A stretch of DNA of 64,000 nt from Parabacteroides timonensis (GCF_900128505.1 NZ_LT669941.1:1165526-1229525), one strand, 5' to 3'; positions 26,601 to 35,437 are shown, counted from the first letter of the stretch. A program made the numbers and translations. Notes: generated from the letters alone by a model not told the origin.

Positions 26601-27853
26601 TCTACATATTGTGCACCGGATAAGTGCGCCATCGTTTCTACGATCCCGTAATCGAGATTTAATGCCGACTTAATCAGGTCTTCCCCGTAGCCTGTCGCCG
26701 CAGATGAGATAAAGCGGAATGTAACTCCTTTGTTTTTGGCTTCCTGATAAAATCCGTTCAGTCCCTCGATCACCTTCCTCAAGGAATTTCCCTGGTTGGT
26801 GCCATAGAACGTATAAACGATATCACCGTCCGTATCCATAATCAGTATCTTGGTCGTCGTGGAACCGGAGTCGATACCCAGAAAGCATTCGATATTTTTC
26901 TTCGAACCGAGTTCTGCCCGCTTTAAAGGTTTTATCTTCCGGTTCTCTTTCCAGGACTGATATTCCTCCTCATTCGCGAATAAAGCAGGCAATACATCTT
27001 TCCGTTTATGATCCTTTATTCCCAGCTTTTGTATCAGCAAGGATATGTCTTCGATAGTCTCTCCCTCCCGGTTATAAAGGGCTGTTCCCCATGCCGGAAA
27101 ATACTCACTGTTTGCCGGGACGATCAGATCTGCTTCATCCAGGTTCAGTAGTTCGACAAAAGAGTCTCGTAATGCAGGGATAAACGTCAGCGGACCGCCT
27201 ATACAAAGTATCTTCGGTTGTATATCACATCCCCGAGCAAGCGTAGTCACACTTTGCACGGCGACAGTCCGCAAGATCGACATGGATATATCGGGAACCG
27301 GCACATTGCGCGATATAAGATTCTGTACGTCCGTTTTCGCAAATACACCGCAACGGGAAGCTACCGGGTATAACTTTTCATACTTCAGCGCCTGACGCCC
27401 CAGTTCTTCGACAGGAATATTCATCAGGTCGGCCATCTGGTCGATAAAAGCTCCCGTTCCACCGGCACAGCTTCCGTTCATACGGATATCCGGCTGTCTT
27501 CCATCTTTAAAGAATACCATTTTGGCATCTTCACCACCCAGATCTATCAGCGTATGTGTATCCGGATATTCTTTATCTACTACTTCTATAGATGCAACGA
27601 CTTCCTGAACAAAAGGAATCCCTGTCCGTTCGGATATCCCCATGCCAGCCGATCCCGTAATGGCTATCGTAAACCGGCAATCAGGGAATCGGGAAGTGAC
27701 AGTATTCAGTTCTTCAATAAATAAGGTATTAAAATCAGCCTTATGACGTCTGTAAACTTTGTAAATGATTTCATTCCGGTCATTCAAAACAACAACTTTC
27801 AATGTAGTGGAACCGACATCGATCCCGATACTACAAACAGTATTTGGTTTCAT
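23606..27853 (-). CDS. Giant 2-hydroxyacyl-CoA dehydratase activase (BadF/BcrA ATPase, DUF2229)
   Basis: 1415 residues. Two ASKHA ATPase domains in tandem: GIDVGSTTLKVVVL (about 10-23) with NGSCAGGTGAFID (C129) and ASRCGVFAK (C168); and GIDSGSTTTKILIMD (326-340) with NEACSSGCGSFLQ (C451) and SRCTVFM. The cysteines are the [4Fe-4S] ligands of activases, which pump an electron into dehydratases at the cost of ATP. Residues about 610-1415 hold a Cys-rich linker and the DUF2229/HgdB-like part (CFPAKLVHGH, NSFGCGPDSF, CIQPFGCIANH). This fused form is common in gut anaerobes; no separate HgdBC genes are nearby. A TetR gene precedes it by 96 bp. Confidence 0.9.
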   Translation of the reverse strand: MKPNTVCSIGIDVGSTTLKVVVLNDRNEIIYKVYRRHKADFNTLFIEELNTVTSRFPDCRFTIAITGSAGMGISERTGIPFVQEVVASIEVVDKEYPDTHTLIDLGGEDAKMVFFKDGRQPDIRMNGSCAGGTGAFIDQMADLMNIPVEELGRQALKYEKLYPVASRCGVFAKTDVQNLISRNVPVPDISMSILRTVAVQSVTTLARGCDIQPKILCIGGPLTFIPALRDSFVELLNLDEADLIVPANSEYFPAWGTALYNREGETIEDISLLIQKLGIKDHKRKDVLPALFANEEEYQSWKENRKIKPLKRAELGSKKNIECFLGIDSGSTTTKILIMDTDGDIVYTFYGTNQGNSLRKVIEGLNGFYQEAKNKGVTFRFISSAATGYGEDLIKSALNLDYGIVETMAHLSGAQYVDPEVSFVLDIGGQDMKSIFTRNGVISNIELNEACSSGCGSFLQNFAATMNMGLSEFTKAACLAEYPSDLGSRCTVFMNSKVKQSLRENAALGDIAAGLAYSVIKNCLFKVLKITNLNLLGEHIVVQGGTFRNDAVYRALELLSGKSVSTTDYPELMGALGAALYARKMWQADKKPTLFTGEEVLPDVNTVDTKELQCKGCTNKCSILRFRFDNGNICYAGNKCEKVFFSKATAAEKGYNAFDRKNEILFARSSEKQTSVSGLRIGIPRVLNMFENYPFWHTLLTECDLEVVLSSESTTALYQKGVGSVMSDNICFPAKLVHGHILALAEQKVDRIFYPMIVKEEKEFDSSVNSYNCPVVSGYPDVIRSSMEPEEKFGIPFDKPVVTFSNDKALEKACFTYLSSLGVSEVVFRKAFVKALKERNETKDALRDKQKALFDQAVRENKLVFVVVGRPYHTDPLIHQKVGQILSDMGVYVFTDDIFRHKESKGFGKLNIVSQWSYPNRVVQAAMEVAKLPQNVQLVQLNSFGCGPDSFFMDETGEILKQAGKNHTILRIDEIASPGSVRLRMRSLIESLKVIIPDPVTGTKTFQSYDVAYKKEDRQKTILAPWFADFISPFIPALGELAGYKIVNLPKTNTVSAEAGLVYGHNEVCYPSTLILGDIITALQSGKYDLDDVVVAITQTGGQCRATNYLAQIKSGLMNAGFSNIPVLVFAAGEVFQNDQKAFKLPVLKLMDIVVYMLLYADALQQMYSSTIIREKKKGETQHLFDFYIDRGVEAIRRNDHKALLSLLEQAVADFNGVDIYDREFTKIGLVGEIYVKYNNYGQAHITEWLRSRNMEVVTPPIIDFVMQYFVNSQANVKNGLQKDNLFKHCLSPIFWKYMNDKIRKVEGIVKSYRFHVPSKSIYVKAKYASEILDLSNQFGEGWLIAGEVASYARQGIKRVVCIQPFGCIANHIVAKGIEKRLRKFYPEMNLLYLDVDGGMAEVNLQNRLHFLMND

Positions 27854-27949
27854 ATTAAAACGATTATAATAAATCTATACGATAATCTAAATTGAGGGTT
27901 ATATTATTAGTGGTTACCCTGGTATTATATATATGTAGCAGGTAGAAAC

Positions 27950-28567
27950 TTATGGTCTCAACCCGCTAAAGATCAAATCAATCACACGCTTCTTATGTTC
28001 CGCCAGTATTTCGTTATACTCACTTTCCGACCTGTCTGCCACCCGGATGGCCAATCCTCTGAACATAAACGGAAACACACATAACGACAAGATATTTAAA
28101 CCCAGATCGATTGCCGGAATATCCTTTATCGTTCCCTTTTTCACTTCCTCAGCTATCCTTTCGGACAATCTTGTAAATATTGCCAGAGGATCACGTTCCA
28201 GCAATTTCCTGATCAAAGTATCGGGACTCTGATTGACTTCATTCAGGATAAAAATAGGAATCTGAGGATATTCGGACAATATCTCATAATAGGTGCTTAT
28301 CCATGCTTCTACCATATCGTAGAATGGCATATCCGATGTCAAAGTTGCGGAAACACGTTTAAAGAGAATTTCAAATGCTTCGTCGAATATTATCTCGAAA
28401 AGATTATACTTCGACTCAAAATAATATTTTATGTGGGCAACATTAGTACCTGAAGCTGCCGCTATATCGCGGATACTGGTTCCGGCATAGCCATTTTTAA
28501 TAAATAAGTCACGGGCTACATTCAGTATCCGGTCACTTACATCCGATGTCGATTGCTTTTTCACCAT
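27950..28567 (-). CDS. TetR family repressor
   Basis: 205 residues. The N-terminal HTH reads SDRILNVARDLFIKNGYAGTSIRDIAAASGTNVAHIKYYF-like in segments (ILNVARDLFIKNGYAGTSIR, then DIAAASGTNVAHIKYYF), and the C-terminus is the helical ligand domain. It has its own promoter with two palindromic operators, so it is autoregulated, and the activase follows on the same strand 96 bp downstream, probably in the same transcript. Confidence 0.92.
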   Translation of the reverse strand: MVKKQSTSDVSDRILNVARDLFIKNGYAGTSIRDIAAASGTNVAHIKYYFESKYNLFEIIFDEAFEILFKRVSATLTSDMPFYDMVEAWISTYYEILSEYPQIPIFILNEVNQSPDTLIRKLLERDPLAIFTRLSERIAEEVKKGTIKDIPAIDLGLNILSLCVFPFMFRGLAIRVADRSESEYNEILAEHKKRVIDLIFSGLRP

Positions 28568-28573
28568 ACTAAT

Positions 28574-28620
28574 TTAAACGATTGTTTAAGCAAACTTAAA
28601 CGATCGTTTAAACGTGGCAA
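28574..28620 (-). promoter_or_regulatory. tetR promoter with twin palindromic operators
   Basis: On the minus strand: TTG (28618-28620), 19 bp, -7 box TAAGTTTG (28591-28598). The perfect 16-bp palindrome TTAAACGATCGTTTAA (28596-28611) fills the spacer, and a near-perfect copy TTAAACGATTGTTTAA (28574-28589) covers the start site. The centres are 22 bp apart, two helical turns. TetR binding here would block its own promoter. Confidence 0.8.
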
Positions 28621-28739
28621 AACATTTACTGTTAATAATCATCAACGCAATGACCAAACGTATCTATCTAAATACCTAATAGTTATACAGACGTATTGAT
28701 TATTGCTGCACCCCTGATTTATACCTGTATCTAAAATAT

Positions 28740-29660
28740 TTACTGTTTCACCATATCTCTGTCGATACCAAATTTCTCATCCGTCTGACATTTTCCGGCA
28801 GGCTCCACATGGACTAAAATATCATATACATTGTCTATCGAGTCTTCTATACTCTTCTCTACTTCATCGGCAATCTCATGGGCACGCATTAAAGTCATTT
28901 GCGGATCTACTTCTATATCAAGCGTAATCAGATACAGATTACCTACCATTCTCGACCGGACACGATGCGGATTACCTGCACCGGGAACTTTCTCCACAGC
29001 TTCAAATATCTTATTATATACGTTGACATCTTTCACTCCATCCATCAGTTCGACATTGGAATCCATAAAGATACCGATAGACGATTTGATGATAAAGAGG
29101 CTGATCACCAACCCTGTGATCGAGTCGAGTATAGGCAACTTAAATATAAATGTAAATATCAACCCCAACAGGACGCCGCATGAAATAACCACATCATTAC
29201 GCATATTGACAGCATTCGCGATCAGCATGGAACTGTTGATTTTCTTTCCTTGTTTATATTGGTAAGTAGACAACAAAAGTTTACCGACAATAGAAAAGAC
29301 CGTAACATAGATGGCAATAGCCGATGGAATCTCTTTCGTTTCATCCGAAAAGATACTTTCAACCGACGATACCAACATCTGTGCGCCTGCATAAAAGATC
29401 ACCAACGAAAGCACCTTTGTAGCAATGCTCTCCGCTTTCTCATAACCGAACACATACTTCTTGGAAGGCGGCCTGTTCATCAAACGTGCCGTAAAGATCA
29501 TGACAACAGATATAACCACGTCGGTTGCCGAATCAATACCATCTCCTATTACAGCCAAACTCCCCGACAACAAGCCGACAACAATTTTGGATACGGACAG
29601 TATCGCGTTGCCTATCGTACTTACCCATGAAGTTCTTATCAAGATTTTCTCTCGTGACAT
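28740..29660 (-). CDS. Cation diffusion facilitator (CDF) transporter
   Basis: 306 residues from the ATG at 29660 (upstream codons to 29711 look non-coding). Six membrane segments are visible, with the family metal-site pattern SLAVIGDGIDSATDVV in TM2 and NAVNMRNDVVISCG in TM5, and a C-terminal cytoplasmic domain (VHVEP). It exchanges Zn, Fe or Mn for protons. The TM5 pattern is N-x-x-N-D rather than H-x-x-x-D, which suggests iron or manganese rather than zinc; this is inference. Confidence 0.9.
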   Translation of the reverse strand: MSREKILIRTSWVSTIGNAILSVSKIVVGLLSGSLAVIGDGIDSATDVVISVVMIFTARLMNRPPSKKYVFGYEKAESIATKVLSLVIFYAGAQMLVSSVESIFSDETKEIPSAIAIYVTVFSIVGKLLLSTYQYKQGKKINSSMLIANAVNMRNDVVISCGVLLGLIFTFIFKLPILDSITGLVISLFIIKSSIGIFMDSNVELMDGVKDVNVYNKIFEAVEKVPGAGNPHRVRSRMVGNLYLITLDIEVDPQMTLMRAHEIADEVEKSIEDSIDNVYDILVHVEPAGKCQTDEKFGIDRDMVKQ

Positions 29661-29729
29661 ATTATTATTGTGAAAATAAGTGGTAAAAGTAATCATTTTT
29701 AATGATCGCACAAGGATCCCCAGACTATA

Positions 29730-30485
29730 CTAACACCGGCAAACAAATATCTGTTTCTCCGAATCATCATTAAATGCTTCCCCGTCAAATCCTCCGTATT
29801 TGTGAATAATATTAAAACCGTTCCATTCCAAATATGAATCCAATTCTTGCGGAAAAAACATTCTCATATCCAGATTTTGAATCGAATTGAACTTGCCATT
29901 AATAAAGTAATGCCATTCGATTCGATTGATCTGAGTCGTATTTTCATATCGCATTGTCTGCTTTATCAATACTTCTCTTCCATCGTCTGTTGTATAAGCA
30001 GCAATTTCCATCGGTTCTTTTTCGCCTTCTACGATATAACGAATATTCGGATTAAAGCAATCCAACAGAAATAAACCTCCGTCTTTGAGATGATTTTTAA
30101 CGACACTGAATGCCTTAAATAAATCTTCATTTTTATATAAATGATGGATTGAATTAAATGGAATAAAAATAAGGTCGTATTTTTCCTGTAAATTCAAAGT
30201 CCTGATATCTGCTTCAATAAAAGGAATTTCCAATCCTGCTTCGGATGCTTTAATCTTTGCCTGGTCAAGCATTGAAGAAGTATAATCAACCCCGGTAATA
30301 TCATACCCGTCCTGTGCTATTGGAACAGTAAGTCTGCCTGTGCCGCAACAAAGTTCGAGTATTCGGGTATCCTTACCTTTCAGCAGCCACCGTTTATAAA
30401 ATTGCAAATCAGTCAGACCGGTATTCATGCCATCATAAATATTTGCATCATAAATTAAATCACCAACTTTATAATCACTATTCAT
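29730..30485 (-). CDS. Class I SAM-dependent methyltransferase
   Basis: 251 residues. Motif I is ILELCCGTGRLTVPIA with GVDYTSS as the acidic end of strand 2; post-motif DLIFIPFNSIHHL and GGLFLLDCFNP follow. Soluble. The substrate is unknown; the sequence resembles the broad Methyltransf_25/11 group. It lies 19 bp upstream of nothing obvious and does not appear to form an operon with the CDF gene. Confidence 0.85.
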   Translation of the reverse strand: MNSDYKVGDLIYDANIYDGMNTGLTDLQFYKRWLLKGKDTRILELCCGTGRLTVPIAQDGYDITGVDYTSSMLDQAKIKASEAGLEIPFIEADIRTLNLQEKYDLIFIPFNSIHHLYKNEDLFKAFSVVKNHLKDGGLFLLDCFNPNIRYIVEGEKEPMEIAAYTTDDGREVLIKQTMRYENTTQINRIEWHYFINGKFNSIQNLDMRMFFPQELDSYLEWNGFNIIHKYGGFDGEAFNDDSEKQIFVCRC

Positions 30486-30692
30486 TTATGTCCTCCAAGA
30501 TTTATTGTTTTATGTTTTATCGATTTGACTTAAGCGATTGTAATTTTACAGTGCTGTACTGTCAAATGACTCGGCATAAAATTAGTGCTTTATTTCAAAA
30601 TCCCCATAAATTAATACATTGATAACTCTCAAGCATATACTTCACCCACCCCTGAAGCCAGGACAGCGGTTGGAGAGTCAGACTTTACTAGA

Positions 30693-31226
30693 TCACTTTT
30701 CATTTAATTTTGCGTAAATATCAATGCTTATATACTTACCATTCTTGATTTCACATTCTTTCATTGTTCCTTCATAAGTAAAGTCAAGCATCTTTAATGA
30801 TTTTATACAGTTTGAATTTTCCGTATCCACAAATCCTTCGATTCTATGCAAATTCAGCTTTTTAAAGCCGAAATTACATATCAAAGGAAAGGCTTCCTGC
30901 ATTATTCCCTGTCCCCAAAAGTCAGGCAATAACCAAAATCCAATTTCGGCCTTCTTATGTTCTTTCGATAAACCGTTAAGACCGCCTGCACCGTAAAAAG
31001 TGGTATTGTCTGACGAACAAATCGCCCACCAAATTCCTGTTTTGTTTCTTACAAGGTCTGCAAACCAATTCATTTGTTCTTCGGTCGCTTCCAAACTATC
31101 AAAACTGATTCCATAATATTTAATAACATCAGAATGAGATAGTCCTTTGTATACATTTTCGACATCGCTTTTTATAAACTGTCTAAGTAGGAGTCTATTA
31201 GTTTTAATTATTGGAAAATCTGTCAT
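30693..31226 (-). CDS. GNAT acetyltransferase, RimJ/RimL type
   Basis: 177 residues from the ATG at 31226 (MTDFPIIKTNRLLLRQF is the classical N-terminus); an upstream ATG at 31298 would add 24 residues. The acetyl-CoA binding region is WGQGIMQEAFPLICNFGF and the tail LNLHRIEGFVDTENSNCIKSL is typical. Members acetylate protein N-termini or small amines. The target is unknown. Confidence 0.88.
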   Translation of the reverse strand: MTDFPIIKTNRLLLRQFIKSDVENVYKGLSHSDVIKYYGISFDSLEATEEQMNWFADLVRNKTGIWWAICSSDNTTFYGAGGLNGLSKEHKKAEIGFWLLPDFWGQGIMQEAFPLICNFGFKKLNLHRIEGFVDTENSNCIKSLKMLDFTYEGTMKECEIKNGKYISIDIYAKLNEK

Positions 31227-31532
31227 TATTATTTTGTTTTTATTACCACTCTGCTCAAAACCAATGTGTAATTCTATCCGTTCCTTGGATAGTTTCATCT
31301 ATTATCGTTTCATATTAGGTAAAGATACGGTTAAAAAGACGAGAATGTCAAAACACGACCGGAATAATTATCTCTTACTATGACGTTCACCATATTATTC
31401 TGCCGAATTGCAGCACATCAAAATCAGTAAAATTGGTACAAACATCCCACTTATCGTTACAACAACTTCTACAGGTCTTGGTAACTTTGCATCAATAAAA
31501 ACAAATAATTTCATCCTATAAATGAAATAGTA

Positions 31533-32360
31533 ATGAACAAGATTCTTTTAATTTCAGTATTCACCATTTTAACACTCAATGTTATGGCACAAGAAAAAAT
31601 AGTACAGACAGCAGGGCGCACCCAATTAGGCGAATTCGCACCCAAATTTGCAGAACTCAACGATGATGTCCTTTTCGGCGAAGTATGGAGCCGCACCGAC
31701 AAACTTGGTCTGCGCGACCGCAGTTTAGTGACCATCACCTCTCTCATTAGCCAGGGTATCACCGACAATTCGCTCGTTTTCCATCTTCAGTCGGCAAAGA
31801 AGAACGGTATTACCCGCACCGAGATTGCCGAAATAATCACCCACATCGGTTTCTATGCCGGTTGGCCCAAAGCGTGGGCGGCATTCAATCTGGCCAAAGG
31901 CGTATGGGCGGAAGATTCTACCGGTGAAGACACCAAGGCCGCTTTCCAGCGCGAAATGATTTTTCCTATCGGCGAACCCAATACTGCATATGCACAGTAC
32001 TTCATCGGTAACAGCTACCTTGCTCCCGTTTCCCGCGAACAAGTATCGATAGCCAATGTTACTTTTGAACCTCGTTGCCGCAACAACTGGCACGTACACC
32101 GCGCAAAAAGCGGCGGCGGACAGATGCTCATCGGCGTAGCCGGACGCGGTTGGTATCAGGAAGAAGGCAAGCCGGCAGTGGAGATTCTGCCTGGCACAGT
32201 AATTCATATCCCTGCTAACGTCAAGCATTGGCACGGAGCTGCAGCCGACAGTTGGTTCGCTCATTTAGCATTCGAAGTCCCCGGAGAGAATACTTCCAAT
32301 GAATGGCTCGAACCAGTGACGGATGAAGAGTATAACAAACTCGAACAGAACAAACAATAA
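31533..32360 (+). CDS. Exported carboxymuconolactone decarboxylase-cupin fusion
   Basis: 275 residues. Signal peptide MNKILLISVFTILTLNVMAQ. The first half is a CMD/AhpD-like domain (GLRDRSLVTITSLISQG, ITRTEIAEIITHIGFYAGWPKAW), here without the CxxC of AhpD. The second half is a cupin with metal ligands in RNNWHVHRAKSGGGQ and HIPANVKHWHGAA. Likely a periplasmic or surface enzyme linked to the redox genes downstream. The -7-like TAACTTTG at 31482-31489 is about 40 bp upstream. The AraC gene starts 5 bp after it. Confidence 0.87.
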   Translation: MNKILLISVFTILTLNVMAQEKIVQTAGRTQLGEFAPKFAELNDDVLFGEVWSRTDKLGLRDRSLVTITSLISQGITDNSLVFHLQSAKKNGITRTEIAEIITHIGFYAGWPKAWAAFNLAKGVWAEDSTGEDTKAAFQREMIFPIGEPNTAYAQYFIGNSYLAPVSREQVSIANVTFEPRCRNNWHVHRAKSGGGQMLIGVAGRGWYQEEGKPAVEILPGTVIHIPANVKHWHGAAADSWFAHLAFEVPGENTSNEWLEPVTDEEYNKLEQNKQ

Positions 32361-32364
32361 ATAT

Positions 32365-33177
32365 ATGGAACAATTAGATGTATTCGATTGCTCGAATGTG
32401 CTTATAGCGAGCTATTTCACTGACGACCGGGGATGTGCCCACGAAAACAGGGAACATACGCTTATTTATCTATGTTCCGGTGAACTGGAGATAGAGGAGC
32501 GCGGAAAGAAAACCGTTTTGCATCCGGGAGAGTGTGCTTTCATGCGGCGCGATAACCGGATGTGGTTGCAAAAAAAGGTCGAGGATGGGAAACCGTACCG
32601 TTCTGTCGTGTTGAAATTCTCAAGACCTTTTCTGAGAGAATTTTATCAGACTCTTAACCGGCAACAAATTCCAACTGATTCTAAACGCGATAAAGTAAGT
32701 CTGCGTGTATTGCCAGGCAACAGACCGGACATTCGTTCACTGTTCGAATCCATCATTCCCTATTTCGATGCAGGTGAAAAACCGTCTGAAGATGTACTGA
32801 AGTTAAAAATGATTGAGGGAGTATATGTACTACTCAATACCGACAGGAACCTTTACGCCTCGTTGTTCGATTTTGTGGAACCGTGGAAAATAGACATTCT
32901 CGACTATCTGAATAAAAATTATATGTGCGACCTTTCGATGGATGAAATTGCAAGTTATACGGGACGTAGCTTGGCGACTTTCAAACGAGACTTCGCCAAA
33001 ATCAGTGACCTGACACCACAGAAATGGATTATCAGACGTCGTCTGGAGGCTGCACATGATTTGATAAAATCAGGTAGAAAAAAAGTGACGGAAGCCTGTT
33101 TCGATGTGGGTTTCAAAAACCTGTCTCATTTCTCCAAAATATATAAGGAAGCGTATGGGGTTGCCCCATCATGGTAA
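32365..33177 (+). CDS. AraC family regulator
   Basis: 270 residues from the ATG at 32365; the frame is open from 32323, inside the upstream gene. N-terminal sensor (EHTLIYLCSGELEIEERGKK, LHPGECAFMRRD) is of ExsA/cupin type. DNA-binding domain: LSMDEIASYTGRSLATFKRDFAKI and VTEACFDVGFKNLSHFSKIYKEAYGVAPS. In one transcript with the CMD-cupin gene and probably controlling it and the AKR/flavodoxin genes. Confidence 0.88.
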   Translation: MEQLDVFDCSNVLIASYFTDDRGCAHENREHTLIYLCSGELEIEERGKKTVLHPGECAFMRRDNRMWLQKKVEDGKPYRSVVLKFSRPFLREFYQTLNRQQIPTDSKRDKVSLRVLPGNRPDIRSLFESIIPYFDAGEKPSEDVLKLKMIEGVYVLLNTDRNLYASLFDFVEPWKIDILDYLNKNYMCDLSMDEIASYTGRSLATFKRDFAKISDLTPQKWIIRRRLEAAHDLIKSGRKKVTEACFDVGFKNLSHFSKIYKEAYGVAPSW

Positions 33178-33240
33178 AAAACAGAGATGTATTTTCGTAA
33201 AACATTACTTAACTAAATGAACTTTATAACAAACCCTTTT

Positions 33241-33278
33241 GAGCCTCGCAGCAAAGTCGTTGCGAGGCTCTCTTTTTA
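33241..33278 (+). terminator. Rho-independent terminator after the AraC gene
   Basis: GAGCCTCGCA (33241-33250) pairs perfectly with TGCGAGGCTC (33261-33270) and is followed by TCTTTTT. A -7-like TACCTTTG (33277-33284) begins in the T tract and could start the aldo/keto reductase transcript. Confidence 0.8.
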
Positions 33279-33310
33279 CCTTTGCCTACAGAACATTAAA
33301 ACAAAAAATT

Positions 33311-34474
33311 ATGGAAAAAAACAATCAAATGAATCTCAGCCGTCGCGGATTTCTCAAGACGGCAACCTTAACAGGAGTAGCATTGACCATGCCCACCGGA
33401 CTGGATAAAGTCTTTGCAGCGGAAACGAAACAGACGGCAGTCTCCGTTAACGACAGTGATGCCGCTCATATTACGGGACATCGTATATTGGGTACGGGAA
33501 AGGCAGCTTTCGAGGTATCGACACTCGGCTTTGGTGTAATGGGTATGACTTACAACCGCAGTCAGCATCCGGACAAAAAACAGTGCATCCGATTGTTGCA
33601 TGAAGCGGTGGATCGGGGTATAACACTCTTCGACACGGCTATCATCTATGGACCGTTGACTAACGAAAATCTAGCCGGAGAAGCATTATCCGAATTCAAA
33701 AACCGGATCAACGTAACGACTAAATTCGGACATGAAGTTATCGACGGGAAAGCCACGGGTCGTCAGAACAGCCGACCGGAGACTATTCGTCGCTATTGCG
33801 AAGAGTCGCTCCGTCGCCTCCGGCTCGAATCGCTTCCCATGTTTTACCAGCACCGCTCTGATCCGGATACACCGGCGGAAGAAGTGGCATCGACCATTGC
33901 CGACCTGATGAAAGAGGGCAAGGTACAACACTGGGGCATGTGCGAAGTCAGTGCCGAGACCATCCGTAAAGCTCATGCTGTTTGCCCGTTGACGGCTATA
34001 CAAAGCGAGTATCATCTGATGCACCGGTTGGTAGAGGAAAACGGAGTGCTCGATACCTGTCGGGAGTTGGGGATCGGCTTTGTTCCGTACAGCCCGCTGA
34101 ACCGTGGATTTTTGGGTGGCTGCATCAACGAATACACAGTTTTCGATGTAAACAACGACAACCGCCAAACCCTGCCACGCTTTCAACCGGAAGCGATGCG
34201 TGCGAATACCCGTATCGTGAATGTGCTTCAAGCCTTCGGCCGCACACGAGGCATGACTTCGGCACAAGTGGCACTCGGCTGGTTGCTCCGGAAAGCACCG
34301 TGGATCGTTCCCATCCCCGGAACAACGAAACTGGCGCATCTGGAAGAGAATCTGCGCACGCAGGAATTTACTCTTTCACCCGAAGAATGGAAAGAGCTGG
34401 AGGATGCAGTAGCCGCTATTCCCGTTGTCGGAGACCGATACAATGCCGAGCAACAACGTCAGGTAGGTCGCTAA
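33311..34474 (+). CDS. Tat-exported aldo/keto reductase
   Basis: 387 residues from the ATG at 33311. The N-terminus has a twin-arginine signal (LSRRGFLKTATLTGVAL) ending near KVFA, so the enzyme folds with cofactor before export. The AKR barrel shows FGVMGMTYN, DTAIIYGPLTNENLAGEAL (catalytic Asp/Tyr), NVTTKFGH (Lys), FYQHRSDP (His), and PIPGTTKLAHLEENL near the end for NADP. Paralogue of the cytoplasmic enzyme at 36177. Substrate unknown. Confidence 0.9.
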   Translation: MEKNNQMNLSRRGFLKTATLTGVALTMPTGLDKVFAAETKQTAVSVNDSDAAHITGHRILGTGKAAFEVSTLGFGVMGMTYNRSQHPDKKQCIRLLHEAVDRGITLFDTAIIYGPLTNENLAGEALSEFKNRINVTTKFGHEVIDGKATGRQNSRPETIRRYCEESLRRLRLESLPMFYQHRSDPDTPAEEVASTIADLMKEGKVQHWGMCEVSAETIRKAHAVCPLTAIQSEYHLMHRLVEENGVLDTCRELGIGFVPYSPLNRGFLGGCINEYTVFDVNNDNRQTLPRFQPEAMRANTRIVNVLQAFGRTRGMTSAQVALGWLLRKAPWIVPIPGTTKLAHLEENLRTQEFTLSPEEWKELEDAVAAIPVVGDRYNAEQQRQVGR

Positions 34475-34545
34475 AGAATCAATCCTGCAAGACTTCTCAA
34501 ACTTTCAGCATTGGAATAATTGTTTAATTATAAAATAAGAATCAT

Positions 34546-35187
34546 ATGAAAAAGTACCTGTATCTACTGTTTGCCACTCTTATAGCGGTAGGATTAAATG
34601 CATGTTCTCCCGATGATAATGAACCGGACAACCCGCAGACCGAGACTCCGGAAACACCCGACAATCCGAATCCAGCCCCAACGGGCAAGACACTGATTGT
34701 ATATTACAGCTACACGAATAATGTACATTCTATTATCAACGATCTGCAGACGCAAATAGAAGCCGATGTGGTAAGGGTTGAACCTACCGAAAAAGGGATA
34801 GACTATGCCGCCAACAATTATGCGATTGGCAGTGCATTGATTCAGGCAATCCGGGATAATCCGAACGATGCGAATTCTTATCCATCTATTGAAACGACAA
34901 TTGATAACCTGTCCGATTATGACAGAATCATCATAGGCGCACCTCTCTGGTGGAGCAATATGGCTGCACCTCTGCAAACATTCCTGTTTCAATACGGCAG
35001 TCAGATGGAAGGTAAAAACATCGGTCTGATCGTATCGAGTGCAAGCAGCGGAATCAACGGTGTCGAGTCCGATGCCAAACGGCTCATTCCGGGCGGAAAC
35101 TTCCTCACACCAAGCCTATGGATACGTTCATCTCAAACATCCAACTGTCACTCGATGATTGCCGACTGGCTGAATGAGATCAATTAA
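34546..35187 (+). CDS. Flavodoxin-like lipoprotein
   Basis: 213 residues. Lipoprotein signal with LNAC and an acidic Pro-rich linker (PDDNEPDNPQTETPETP). Flavodoxin-4-type fold follows: TLIVYYSYTNNVHSI (FMN phosphate loop), IIIGAPLWWSNMAAPLQTFL and GLIVSSASSG. Located 71 bp after the exported AKR, so it may act as its membrane-anchored redox partner; this is inference. Confidence 0.88.
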   Translation: MKKYLYLLFATLIAVGLNACSPDDNEPDNPQTETPETPDNPNPAPTGKTLIVYYSYTNNVHSIINDLQTQIEADVVRVEPTEKGIDYAANNYAIGSALIQAIRDNPNDANSYPSIETTIDNLSDYDRIIIGAPLWWSNMAAPLQTFLFQYGSQMEGKNIGLIVSSASSGINGVESDAKRLIPGGNFLTPSLWIRSSQTSNCHSMIADWLNEIN

Positions 35188-35310
35188 ACAGCAGATAATG
35201 ATAACACCTCTTTTTATGGGCGGTATCGGCATGCAGGAAGTACAGCGAGCGACAATTGCACAGTTGGAAAATCCTCTTCCCGTGTAAGACGCTCTGTCCT
35301 TTAAATGACA

Positions 35311-35420
35311 GTGTCTTGTCATACTGATGGAAATGTTTTGCCATAGTGATGGCAAGAGTCTGCCAAAGGCATGGCAGAACTCTGCCACTACGATGGCAGT
35401 GGCCTGCTAAGCCTATGGCA
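35311..35420. repeat. Five degenerate 22-bp tandem repeats with internal palindrome
   Basis: Units at 35311, 35333, 35355, 35377 and 35399, each 22 bp, share CTGCCA...ATGGCA with 6 bp between, so each unit is itself a small inverted repeat. Found between the flavodoxin stop and the convergent DUF6078-like gene. It could form successive hairpins in RNA. It is not a CRISPR: there are no spacers. Confidence 0.7.
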
Positions 35421-35437
35421 AAAGCCTTTCCCCGTTA

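Noticed and set aside
35311..35420. Possible CRISPR array
   Set aside because: Repeats are directly tandem, degenerate and without spacers; no cas genes in the window.
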